Source: a virus
Virus record (IMG/VR): IMGVR_UViG_3300029981_000295
Span: 1-20,407 of that record
DNA length: 20,407 nt
Strand: one strand, 5' to 3'
Position numbers and translations under genes: made by a program. The notes below the pieces were generated by a model. The model had not been told where the DNA came from. It worked only from the letters and a program-made list of their open reading frames with translations, and made no database searches. Below, one piece after another: positions 13,657 to 20,407 of this stretch (position 1 is its first letter; every line of letters begins with the position of its first letter).

Positions 13657-13977
13657 ATGGGAGTTGCTGGCGTCGCAAATGAAATGAAGATCGATGATCT
13701 TCCGGGAGACCTTCCGGCGGTGGCTGAAATCATCGGCATGGAGAAGACTCTTGAAATCTGGAAGATCTTCTCGGGCAATGCCCTGCGATTCCCAAGTAAG
13801 CTTCCCCGCGCATTCTGCGCACGTTACATCCGCAATAATTTCAATGGATCGAACCGACTCAAACTCAGCCGTGACCTCGGCATTGGCGACAAGACTTTTC
13901 GTACTCTGCTAAACATGAAAGGTCACTTCGGCCAAACTGATTTATTCGGTTCTACTCCCGCATCAGAAATCCAATGA
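13657..13977 (+). CDS. Mor/C family transcription activator
   Basis: A 106-aa protein of the family to which Mu Mor (middle) and C (late) belong; these bind dyad sites as dimers and recruit RNA polymerase. The dimerisation part DLPGDLPAVAEIIGMEKTLEIWKIFSG is characteristic. A helix-turn-helix follows at about residues 66-86 (NRLKLSRDLGIGDKTFRTLL). The start is uncertain. ATG 13657 lies only 9 nt from a TATATT element, so translation from it might be leaderless; ATG 13684 (97 aa) is also possible. Its 3' end overlaps the convergent gpG gene by 26 bp. It probably switches on the head-gene operons. Confidence 0.85.
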   Translation: MGVAGVANEMKIDDLPGDLPAVAEIIGMEKTLEIWKIFSGNALRFPSKLPRAFCARYIRNNFNGSNRLKLSRDLGIGDKTFRTLLNMKGHFGQTDLFGSTPASEIQ

Positions 13978-14473
13978 TAATGTTGTTCGCTGCTTGCACA
14001 TCCTCTTGCTGCAATACGAGGTAAGGCCGCGCAGGGATCTTCACTCGGTGCGACTTGCGTCCTGCTTCCCCTCCAAACTGATGAATGCGTGCGTAAGGCT
14101 TTGGCTCTGGACCGATGCTTACGCCATTACCATCCACTTCATAATGGATGCTGCCCATGAGGCCACCACGCATTCCAAGGCCGACAAGAATCTTTCTTGA
14201 TGCAATGCGCTTCGATGCCCGAGTAGTCAAAGTCTTCGTCTTCTTCCGCTTGTCAAAGTCCTTACCTCTAAGTGAGCCAATGAGTGTGGCTTCACTCAAT
14301 GATTTCCATTTATCTGGGCGTCCACCTTCATCAAAATTTCTGCGTACGGAATTGGCCACCACGTTGCCAATGGCAAGCAACGCTGGACGCATGTCCCTTC
14401 CTCGTTGGCTCAGTTTTTCAAACAAGGACTTGAGCTTCTCGTCGTCTACTTCAATGAAGAATGGATTTGGCAT
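13952..14473 (-). CDS. Mu gpG-like virion morphogenesis (tail completion) protein
   Basis: A 173-aa protein of the phage virion morphogenesis family (Mu gpG, P2 gpS type) needed to finish tail or head-tail assembly. The C-terminal signature is distinct: YARIHQFGGEAGRKSHRVKIPARPYL. The mid-section NSVRRNFDEGGRPDKWKSLS is also typical. ATG 14473 has CGGAG 8 nt upstream. It is the last gene of the leftward head operon visible here and follows the MuF-type gene after a 125-bp gap. Confidence 0.88.
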   Translation of the reverse strand: MPNPFFIEVDDEKLKSLFEKLSQRGRDMRPALLAIGNVVANSVRRNFDEGGRPDKWKSLSEATLIGSLRGKDFDKRKKTKTLTTRASKRIASRKILVGLGMRGGLMGSIHYEVDGNGVSIGPEPKPYARIHQFGGEAGRKSHRVKIPARPYLVLQQEDVQAANNIIIGFLMRE

Positions 14474-14587
14474 AGTTGCACTCCGTATTGGGAATGGGTA
14501 TATTGTTCACAGGTGGCGGTCTGGCGGGCTCACTGGCCTACGGTCTTATCGCTTCTTGCAACTCCTCGGTGAAGTCGGTTGCACACC

Positions 14588-14618
14588 AGGCTCCCTTTTT
14601 AGGGAGCCTCCTTTTTTT
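14588..14618 (+). terminator. Strong Rho-independent terminator, plus strand, at the end of the MuF gene
   Basis: AGGCTCCCT (14588-14596) and AGGGAGCCT (14601-14609) form a perfect 9-bp stem with loop TTTT, followed by CC and seven Ts. It is oriented to stop plus-strand transcripts although both neighbours are minus-strand genes; the TAA of the MuF-type gene lies in the loop region. It would block read-through from the Mor/C-like gene into the antisense of the head operon. Confidence 0.75.
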
Positions 14619-15840
14619 GGTAGACAAGAATTCCCGTGCGTTGGTCACTGAGCTGCGAAGGCTTGAAGCGGTACGCAGTCCAGCTGACAAACTCACCCTT
14701 CTGCGCATCGAATACAACCATAATAGGCTTCTGCTTTCCCTTCTCGGCAAAGACCTTGATGAACCGTGCACGGATCGCAACTTTGCCCGTGGTGCTTCTC
14801 ATGAAGGCAAGGCGAACTTCATCAGGAGATGTCATTGCAGATAGCAGCGCATCCATGTAGAGCTGGCGGTCTCTTCGGTCAATCTCTGAGAAATGCTTTG
14901 CGAGCTCTTCCGAATTCACGTTGAACGCATAGGTGAACTCACCAAGTGGAATGAGCACCTGGCGCACACTGTCGCCGGGAAACAGCGCATCGAGCTTGCT
15001 GTCCATCGCAGCCTTGATCTCATCCTTGGTGTTGAGGGTGAGCGTTTCCGTTTGCTTTGGATATGCATGGATCGGCAGGCTGGGCAATGATCCCTCTGCG
15101 ACTTGCGCGGGCTGTGGAATTACTTTCCACGCCTTCATGGAAACGCCTGGCTTGCCATTCGCTGCGTCACCAGGGTTGTAGTCCCATCCGGGATCAATTC
15201 CTTTGTGAACCATCATGACTTCGCCAGTGTCGTGGTCGATATGCTCTACCATGGGATCTGCGGGAGCCTTGTCTGAGACAGAGAGTCCTAGTTCCTTCAC
15301 ATCGTAGCGGCTCACGGCTTCCTTGCGGCACCGGCAATGCCATCCGCATGGAGGCGTGTGTGAACTCCACCAAGGATCGTCAAGCGGAAGGACTGTGTTG
15401 TGCCACGCTCGATGTGCAGGACGTTCGCGACCATCCATCATGCAGACATAGCGGCCATAGGGAAAAATTTTGCGCACCTCGGGATCTTGCATTTGGCGTT
15501 CGCGACCTGCGGAATGAGCCACGGCCATGTTGGTGCTGTAGATGATTTCAGAACGCCAGTTGCGCGAACCGTTGTATTGCCACCCAGTTTTCGCAACGAT
15601 GGAGTCAAAATCTTTCCTGAATTCCTGAAGCGTTTTTCCTTCTGCTATTGCACCATCGACGGCCTTGCGGAAATCTGCAAGCAGATCATCACGCATTGCG
15701 CCTGCAACGACGAAAGCCTTTGCATGCATCTGGCCTTGCAAGTCTTTCCATGTTGCCGTGGGCAAGTTGATCTTGCTGCGGAAATAATCGACAGCCTCCT
15801 TGAACGGAGACGTGCCGAACTGTACATCGGCCTTTGGCAT
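14599..15840 (-). CDS. MuF-like minor head protein with C-terminal PBECR-type nuclease-like domain
   Basis: A 413-aa protein. Residues about 30-175 are the Mu gpF (gp30) head-morphogenesis domain: the helical SEIIYSTNMAVAHSAGRERQM, then FPYGRYVCMMDGRERPAHR and the end motif PPCGWHCRCR. This part helps build the procapsid portal vertex. Residues about 262-410 resemble the PBECR family (phage-Barnase-EndoU-ColicinE5/D-RelE-like nucleases): NSEELAKHFSEIDRRDRQLY, then TSPDEV, RARFIKVFAEKGKQ and VVFD..GEFVSWTAYRF, with candidate catalytic residues His316, Arg322 and Arg323. Such C-terminal toxin domains on MuF proteins are a known polymorphic-toxin arrangement. The start overlaps the portal gene stop (TAATG). 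Confidence 0.9.
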   Translation of the reverse strand: MPKADVQFGTSPFKEAVDYFRSKINLPTATWKDLQGQMHAKAFVVAGAMRDDLLADFRKAVDGAIAEGKTLQEFRKDFDSIVAKTGWQYNGSRNWRSEIIYSTNMAVAHSAGRERQMQDPEVRKIFPYGRYVCMMDGRERPAHRAWHNTVLPLDDPWWSSHTPPCGWHCRCRKEAVSRYDVKELGLSVSDKAPADPMVEHIDHDTGEVMMVHKGIDPGWDYNPGDAANGKPGVSMKAWKVIPQPAQVAEGSLPSLPIHAYPKQTETLTLNTKDEIKAAMDSKLDALFPGDSVRQVLIPLGEFTYAFNVNSEELAKHFSEIDRRDRQLYMDALLSAMTSPDEVRLAFMRSTTGKVAIRARFIKVFAEKGKQKPIMVVFDAQKGEFVSWTAYRFKPSQLSDQRTGILVYQKKEAP

Positions 15841-17279
15841 TACAGAAGCCCAGCCTTTTGCATGATCTCGAAACGTCCCTTGAGATTCGCAGCAAGAAAC
15901 GCTTGTTCCATTTCTGGTGCGATAGCTTCGACATCGACGTTGTCATAAGTCTCAAGCAGCTTGTCGCGGACTTCCTCAAGGCTTGTTGCCATCTCGACAA
16001 GCGTTCTGATAGGTGAGAATAATTCGGTCTTTGCTGCCTGCGATGCGAGCTGGATTGCGCCTGCGTCAACATCAGTCAAGCCACCGCTGGGCTCACCTGC
16101 GGCAAGGTTGAGTGGAGAGCCTTGTGGCGGCGCAGGTTCCTTTGAGAGATGCGCTGGTGAGAATCCATATGCCTCGATAAAATATTGAGGAGTGAAGCGT
16201 GCTCCACTTTGCGTGAGCTTGAGGTCACGAGTCGCAAGATCTTCTTTCAGATCCTGTGGTGCGACAAGGCTCCACCAAGGGCGGTCGGGTGTTCCGAAGT
16301 TGAGATCCCACATCCAGCCCACAAGCTGGTTCATCACACCATGTACCAACGTAGCGTCGTCCTTTGCAACATCTTGCCCAACTTGGTAATGGGTCTGCGC
16401 TGCAGCACGACTTCCATTTTCACCAATGTCTGCGGTAAGTGTTTGTCCTAAGATCGCTTTGCTGATTTGCTTGTCTGCCCAGTTGCACAGCTTCTCATAA
16501 ATGTCTGCGCTTGCGCCCTTCTGGGCGGCCTCGATCAGCTGCACCGATCCGTCCTCGGGGATCACTGCGCAGGCATCCTGGATCATGCTGTACAGCGAAT
16601 CAAGGAATTCTTCCTTGTCTGCTGGCGGAGAGTTGCGTGGATACTTGCCCACGGCAAATACGCCTGCATACTTTTCCACAAACCGCATCCAGAACTTGAC
16701 GCCTCCACGCTTGAACGTGACAGGCCAAAAACACTTGTCGAGATATCCGTCTCCATAAGGGTTGTCGAACTCGGGCTCGTTCTGCACAAGGAGGAAACGG
16801 TAGGGCTGCACAGGAACTCCCATCGGGGCATCCCGCGTAATCATCATGAGCGCGTTATCTGAGAAACGGAAGGCGAAGCTATCCATTGGCTTGCCTATGA
16901 TCTTGGAAGGCCATACGCGGCCTCCATTGTATTCCCACAGAACTTCCAGCACGGCAACGCCACGCGCCGTTGCTTTCATGGCCTGCGTAACGATGTCGCG
17001 GACATCGAGCTTCCAGAGCGCATCTGAGATTTCCTTGCGTGGACCATCTGGTCCTTCCGACAGTGTCCATGGGCAGTTGCGCACGGCACCAAGGCGCTTA
17101 CGCTCCTCGCCTGCAAGATGGGCATCTTTGCTGAGATTTCGGTGCGTATCGGAGACTCGCCCCATGCGGCGCAAAATGAAGTTGGGGTTCGGCAGGTTTC
17201 CGATAGCGTTCCATCCGATTGCCTGCCTGGTGAGGATCTCTTCGCCAGTGAGCTGTTCGGGGGCTTTCTTCTTCGTCAT
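15840..17279 (-). CDS. Portal protein (Mu gp29, DUF935)
   Basis: A 479-aa portal subunit of the DUF935 family, which forms the dodecameric ring through which DNA enters and leaves the capsid. Typical stretches are FILRRMGRVSDTHRNL, LRDPxLAG-like spacing before RKRLGAV, VLEVLWEYNGGRVWPSKIIG, KYPRNSPPADKEEFLD and AILGQTLTADIGENGSRAAA. A C-terminal helical extension follows the VAPQD segment. The open frame extends to a TTG at 17360; ATG 17279 is preferred because AGAGGAA lies 8 nt before it. It stands between large terminase and the MuF gene, in Mu order. Confidence 0.9.
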   Translation of the reverse strand: MTKKKAPEQLTGEEILTRQAIGWNAIGNLPNPNFILRRMGRVSDTHRNLSKDAHLAGEERKRLGAVRNCPWTLSEGPDGPRKEISDALWKLDVRDIVTQAMKATARGVAVLEVLWEYNGGRVWPSKIIGKPMDSFAFRFSDNALMMITRDAPMGVPVQPYRFLLVQNEPEFDNPYGDGYLDKCFWPVTFKRGGVKFWMRFVEKYAGVFAVGKYPRNSPPADKEEFLDSLYSMIQDACAVIPEDGSVQLIEAAQKGASADIYEKLCNWADKQISKAILGQTLTADIGENGSRAAAQTHYQVGQDVAKDDATLVHGVMNQLVGWMWDLNFGTPDRPWWSLVAPQDLKEDLATRDLKLTQSGARFTPQYFIEAYGFSPAHLSKEPAPPQGSPLNLAAGEPSGGLTDVDAGAIQLASQAAKTELFSPIRTLVEMATSLEEVRDKLLETYDNVDVEAIAPEMEQAFLAANLKGRFEIMQKAGLL

Positions 17280-17376
17280 GGGGGTTCCTCTGGTGTTTTC
17301 TGCGGGGTTGTCGGGTGGCTTTGTCTTGGTTTGCCTAGAACCCCATTTAACTGGATTCAAAAACGATTATAGGAGG

Positions 17377-17451
17377 TCAGGGAAAGCCAATACCCGTCCA
17401 AAGCGATTGTGGGCTCACAGGGCTCCGTAGCGGGTTTCTATTTAATGTCAT
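17377..17451 (-). CDS. Possible 24-residue ORF between terminase and portal genes
   Basis: A short frame (MTLNRNPLRSPVSPQSLW and six more residues) whose ATG overlaps the terminase stop as TAATG, the same coupling seen elsewhere in this operon, with AGGATGAG just upstream. It half fills an otherwise unexplained 171-bp gap (17280-17450). It may be a chance ORF. Confidence 0.25.
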   Translation of the reverse strand: MTLNRNPLRSPVSPQSLWTGIGFP

Positions 17452-18932
17452 TAGCTCATCCTGCGAAATGGGTTGTTGCCATCGTCGAACTGATCTTCCT
17501 CACGCCGACGGTCGCGGAAGTCCTTGCGTTGTGAGCGCGTCGTGACGGGTGGAATTCCTGCGGGAGTGTTACGTGCTGAATTGACGGCAAGGGCAAGTGC
17601 CCAGAAATGGTCTGCGTGGCCGATGTTGACTTCGTTCTCGTTTTCTTTCTTGTCACTCTCTTCGGCATCCACATCAAAGCGAATGTTGCCTGCGCCTGTC
17701 ACCATCTTCTTGATGCTGTTCAGGCTGCGCCGTTGTACATCATCTTCAGGAATGAATACCGAGACCGTATCGAATTCCTTATAGAGGTTGTTTGAAAGCG
17801 TGGCCTTGAGTGCATTGCCGAAGGTTACCGCTTCTACTTTGTATGTACCGAATTCGATCTGTGCATCTTCTGCGAGGTTCATGCCGAGACCTGATGCGTC
17901 AATGCTTGCACGGACTAACGTGGGTAGTTTTAAATATGCGAATAGAATCTTTTTCTGATCCTCGAATCGCATCTTTTCCATGACTCGGATTTCGCGCACC
18001 ACAAGCTGACTTGCAATTTCCTGCAAGACATAGATGACGGAGAGATGCTTCTTGCGTGCAATGTCATAGCCAAGATACAGTGAACCAGGAATAGTTGCAG
18101 GATCCGCGAGGATCCCCTTGCGTTCTGCTCGAAGGATCATAGGCAATGGAAGGAATGGATCCTTGCTATCCTGTGGCTTGCAGAAAAATTCCTCCATGGC
18201 ATCTTCGGGCGTTTCGCAAGCGTCGATGAGCTCTTGGATCCATGCATCGCGCTCTTCGGGAGTCGTTTCGCGTCCAGTGATCTTGTCATAAAGACCCTGA
18301 TCAACTGCTTGTCGAATCGTAACTTCGTGCAGTGATGCCTTGAACTTGTTCTTGCCACTGCGAATGCGTTCAACGAAGGCGTTGAAGAGCGTGAACTTTC
18401 CATTGTGTGTCGAGATGACTGTGAGGTTGTACCCCCAGACGAGCGCCGCTGGAAGCGCGGCCTTCCACATGGCGCGAGCATGCGGGTGATGTGCAAACTC
18501 ATCAAGGATGATGTCGCCACCCTTGCCTCGGAACCGCTTGGGGTTCGAACTAAGTACTGTTATGCGGCTTCCATTCGCAAAGCGGATGGTAAGATTGAGG
18601 ACTCCTTTTTCCTCGTCAGCATATTCAATTTCTTCTCCACCTTCCTCTAACGAAATTTCGCTTGCAGATGCGTTGAAGAAGCGAAGCCAGTATTTGCACT
18701 CTTCAATGAAATCCTCGCCGCCCTCTTCATCCGCACCAGAATACCATACGCGGTGATTGATCTTTTCAATACATCTTGAAACGCTCTTGAATGCCGATGA
18801 AAATGTTTTTCCAATGCGGCGTGATGCACTGAAGAACGTGATCTGTGCGGTATCACGCACGAAGTCACTCTGGTATGGCAGAAGGAAGCCAGCAAGCTCC
18901 AGCGCAAATTCATTCTTTGCGACAACGCCCAT
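17451..18932 (-). CDS. Terminase large subunit (Mu gp28-like)
   Basis: A 493-aa DNA-packaging motor. The ATPase half carries a Walker A variant SASRRIGKT (residues 35-43) and Walker B IILDEFA (141-147), followed by the coupling stretch TVISTHNG. The RNase H-like nuclease half has the acidic residues Asp290 (LGYDIARKKH) and Asp345 (IDASGLG) and a late HADHFWALALA motif. Length is normal for gp28. Its ATG overlaps the stop of the small-subunit gene by one base. In Mu-like phages it cuts host DNA beyond the phage end during headful packaging. Confidence 0.93.
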   Translation of the reverse strand: MGVVAKNEFALELAGFLLPYQSDFVRDTAQITFFSASRRIGKTFSSAFKSVSRCIEKINHRVWYSGADEEGGEDFIEECKYWLRFFNASASEISLEEGGEEIEYADEEKGVLNLTIRFANGSRITVLSSNPKRFRGKGGDIILDEFAHHPHARAMWKAALPAALVWGYNLTVISTHNGKFTLFNAFVERIRSGKNKFKASLHEVTIRQAVDQGLYDKITGRETTPEERDAWIQELIDACETPEDAMEEFFCKPQDSKDPFLPLPMILRAERKGILADPATIPGSLYLGYDIARKKHLSVIYVLQEIASQLVVREIRVMEKMRFEDQKKILFAYLKLPTLVRASIDASGLGMNLAEDAQIEFGTYKVEAVTFGNALKATLSNNLYKEFDTVSVFIPEDDVQRRSLNSIKKMVTGAGNIRFDVDAEESDKKENENEVNIGHADHFWALALAVNSARNTPAGIPPVTTRSQRKDFRDRRREEDQFDDGNNPFRRMS

Positions 18933-19336
18933 TAGGTCAAGCCCATCCGCTGTAAGATGCGCTGATGCATGGTTGCGTCTGCCTTCTTCTTGGGCTTAGC
19001 CGCTTCAAGCCCCTTTTCGTATTCGTTGCTGCGCTGGATTGTGTCGACTAATTGGCGCATCGCGTTAATCTGTTTGCTATCGATTACACCTTGTTCAATC
19101 AGTTCTTTGAGTTTACGCGAAGCTGTGTGCGCGAGCGAATAGAGATTCTCGTTTAACTTCGTCTTGTCGAATCCAGCGAGACTACGGGCTTCATCCCATT
19201 TATCTTCCTTGCGCCAGTCGAGCAATCTTCGTTCACTGATGCCAGCCTTGATCGCTGTAGCTTTTGCCGAAAGGCCGCTCACGACATAAAGTTCGCGGGC
19301 AATCAGTTTCTTGGTATCGTCGGGAGTTCTGCTCAT
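18932..19336 (-). CDS. Probable small terminase subunit
   Basis: A 134-aa protein. The N-terminus (about residues 10-45) holds a helix-turn-helix: KLIARELYVVSGLSAKATAI then KAGISERRLLDWRKEDKWDEAR. A long helical oligomerisation region follows. This layout is that of small terminase subunits, which recognise the packaging site. It sits directly ahead of the large subunit gene with a one-base overlap. I am sure of the role class but not of the exact family (Mu gp27 or DUF1804). Confidence 0.8.
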   Translation of the reverse strand: MSRTPDDTKKLIARELYVVSGLSAKATAIKAGISERRLLDWRKEDKWDEARSLAGFDKTKLNENLYSLAHTASRKLKELIEQGVIDSKQINAMRQLVDTIQRSNEYEKGLEAAKPKKKADATMHQRILQRMGLT

Positions 19337-19340
19337 GGTG

Positions 19341-19634
19341 TCACCGCCCCGCGTGTGCTTGGCAGCATGCGCTTACTAAACGGAGCTGCGCGTCTGAACG
19401 ATCTTGTGACTGCTGCAATGTTTCTTTCCATCGCTCCATAAGATCGTCTTGGCTCTTCATCCATTGCATCATGCTGTCTGCTTGATTTGTAGTCCACCTC
19501 CGCTCTTCGCTAAGATGGTATCCAACCAGCAGGCCAGTGGTAACGACCGTCAGTCCATATTTCTTCAAAATCTCTTCGATGATGCTTTGCATGCACATAA
19601 CATGCCTTCTTCTTCCACCTAATCCGACGCGCAT
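19341..19634 (-). CDS. Small membrane-anchored protein heading the leftward head operon
   Basis: A 97-aa protein with a basic N-terminus (VGLGGRRRH), one hydrophobic segment (GLTVVTTGLLVGYHL, about residues 28-42) and a charged helical tail. This recalls the small membrane or coiled-coil proteins (such as DUF2730 types) found ahead of terminase genes in Mu-like phages, but no family is certain. ATG 19634 is chosen because GGAGG lies 5 nt upstream; in-frame ATGs at 19598 and 19592 are alternatives. The stop is 4 bp before the small terminase start. Confidence 0.65.
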   Translation of the reverse strand: MRVGLGGRRRHVMCMQSIIEEILKKYGLTVVTTGLLVGYHLSEERRWTTNQADSMMQWMKSQDDLMERWKETLQQSQDRSDAQLRLVSACCQAHAGR

Positions 19635-19643
19635 AACTCCCTC

Positions 19644-19674
19644 CATTTTTCCGTGACTTGTTCGTGGAAAAATG
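19644..19674. promoter_or_regulatory. Dyad in the divergent late promoter region
   Basis: CATTTTTCC (19644-19652) and GGAAAAATG (19666-19674) are perfect inverted repeats 13 bp apart, in the short gap between the leftward head operon and the rightward protease unit. In DNA it could bind the Mor/C-like activator; in the leftward mRNA it would form a hairpin ending at the GGAGG of the 19634 gene. Confidence 0.5.
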
Positions 19675-19699
19675 AATGGCAATTTGTGCGGAGAAAGTC

Positions 19700-19741
19700 A
19701 TGCTGTCTGTGCCGCACTCTCCGGGTATGTTTGTGCCATGA
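19700..19741 (+). CDS. Short leader ORF coupled to the protease gene
   Basis: A 13-residue frame (MLSVPHSPGMFVP) with GGAG 6 nt before its ATG. Its TGA overlaps the ATG of the protease frame (ATGA). The protease start lacks a ribosome binding site of its own, so ribosomes finishing this leader may start the protease. It is too short to judge on its own. Confidence 0.35.
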   Translation: MLSVPHSPGMFVP

Positions 19742-20407
19742 GAAACAACAAATCCAATCGATTCCTCTGGCTCCAGATCGCTCTCGTGATGCTGGCACTC
19801 TTTGTCTCTGTCGCCTCGGGTCATCCTGAGCCGTGCGTATTTGCGGGAGGCGTTGTTGCCGCCGCTCCTTCGCTCGCAGTGCAGCCAGTGAACCCATGGT
19901 TCGATGCACTCAAGCCCGGAACATTCCGCGCCTTGAATAACAAGGACTATACGCTATCGCTGACCGATGTGCAGACTGCATGTGCGCAGATCAACGAGCA
20001 GGTCAAGAACTGGGTTCCACCGATTGTGAAGGGGCACCCACAGGTTGCCTCGCCGCGCGAAGGCTCTATCAAAGGAGCTCGCATGAATGGTGAGGTGATG
20101 CAGCTTTGTGCAGCCGATCTAGTACCGTCATTTGCCGAAGAATGTAAGACTGGTGCATATACCAATGTATCCGTTTCCCTGTATCCTGATTTGACGTTGC
20201 GGCACTTGGGCGTACTTGGTGCTCATATGCCTGCTGTTGTTGGGCTTGATCCTATTTCATTTGGGCAGGGCGAGTTTATCGAAACCGATAAGGGCAAAGA
20301 TTCTGCAAGCATCATCTTCGCAGCTGGAGAAACTGATCTGACGACTCTCGCGCAGTCACAGGATTCCCTCGTATATCGCTTGCGTTGGCGTCTTGAAAGT
20401 GCGCGCG
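19738..20407 (+). CDS. Mu gpI-like phage protease/scaffold, partial (3' end outside window)
   Basis: The first 223 codons of a frame that runs off the window. From about residue 54 it matches the Mu gpI prohead protease family: PWFDALKPGTFRALNNKDYTLS, then IVKGHPQVASPREGSIKGAR (KGHP at 98-101), VPSFAEECKTGAYTNVSVSLYP (to 150) and LRHLGVLGAHMPAVVGL (154-170). The protease processes the scaffold and is expected to be followed by the major head protein. The N-terminal 45 residues are unusual: FLWLQIALVMLALFVSVASG is strongly hydrophobic like a signal peptide, which a cytoplasmic prohead protease should not need. Start 19738 is supported by overlap with the leader ORF. It is transcribed away from the terminase/portal operon, unlike in Mu. 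Confidence 0.85.
   Translation, partial: MRNNKSNRFLWLQIALVMLALFVSVASGHPEPCVFAGGVVAAAPSLAVQPVNPWFDALKPGTFRALNNKDYTLSLTDVQTACAQINEQVKNWVPPIVKGHPQVASPREGSIKGARMNGEVMQLCAADLVPSFAEECKTGAYTNVSVSLYPDLTLRHLGVLGAHMPAVVGLDPISFGQGEFIETDKGKDSASIIFAAGETDLTTLAQSQDSLVYRLRWRLESAR

Noticed and set aside
14476-14844. Plus-strand frame whose start looks like a lipoprotein signal (LIASC)
   Set aside because: It begins at a TTG without a ribosome binding site, is crossed by a strong terminator and is antisense to the MuF gene.
1-20407. tRNA or rRNA genes
   Set aside because: No cloverleaf with a GTTCRANYC T-loop or rRNA-like stretch was seen on either strand by eye.

Overview
The window holds most of a Mu-like transposable prophage in a Gram-negative host, with what is probably host DNA at its left edge. 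Nearly every phage gene has a strong AGGAGG/GGAGG ribosome binding site, GTG and TTG starts occur, and base composition is near balanced. Such strong Shine-Dalgarno use argues against Bacteroidota. The genus cannot be fixed from the sequence; a Fibrobacter-like host is only a guess.

Layout. (1) 1-2400, probably host: a tandem 18-19 bp repeat array, an exported MBL-fold hydrolase (+), and an unrecognised beta-rich protein (-) bracketed by two copies of one terminator sequence. (2) 2400-2830: non-coding, with TTTCG/TTTCC-rich repeats that may mark the prophage end and two structured elements downstream of the lysozyme gene. (3) 10176 down to 2833, all on the minus strand: one tightly coupled early operon running Cro/Ner-like protein, BRO-N protein, four small ORFs (two Cys-rich), MuA transposase, MuB ATPase, GemA, DUF3164, small membrane proteins, a holin candidate, a two-anchor membrane protein and GH24 lysozyme. 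Start and stop codons mostly overlap (ATGA or TAATG). (4) 10259 to 13977, plus strand: a repressor-like protein facing the early operon across a perfect operator-like dyad, then a four-gene block of mainly membrane proteins (one with a GAF-like domain), a D12-class adenine methyltransferase and a Mor/C-like late activator. (5) 19634 down to 13952, minus strand: head-gene operon in Mu order (small membrane protein, small terminase, large terminase gp28, DUF935 portal gp29, MuF/gp30, gpG). (6) From 19700, plus strand: a short leader ORF coupled to a Mu gpI-type protease that runs off the window.

How it fits together. The repressor should silence the early operon. On induction MuA and MuB replicate the phage by transposition, and the Mor/C-like protein probably activates the divergent late promoters at about 19640-19700. 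Compared with Mu, the genome is cut into four opposing blocks: lysis genes are attached to the early operon, and terminase/portal genes are transcribed away from the protease gene. The most promising candidates for something new are the membrane/GAF block at 10802-12714, which sits where lysogenic-conversion or superinfection-exclusion genes are expected, and the toxin-like PBECR domain fused to the MuF head protein.
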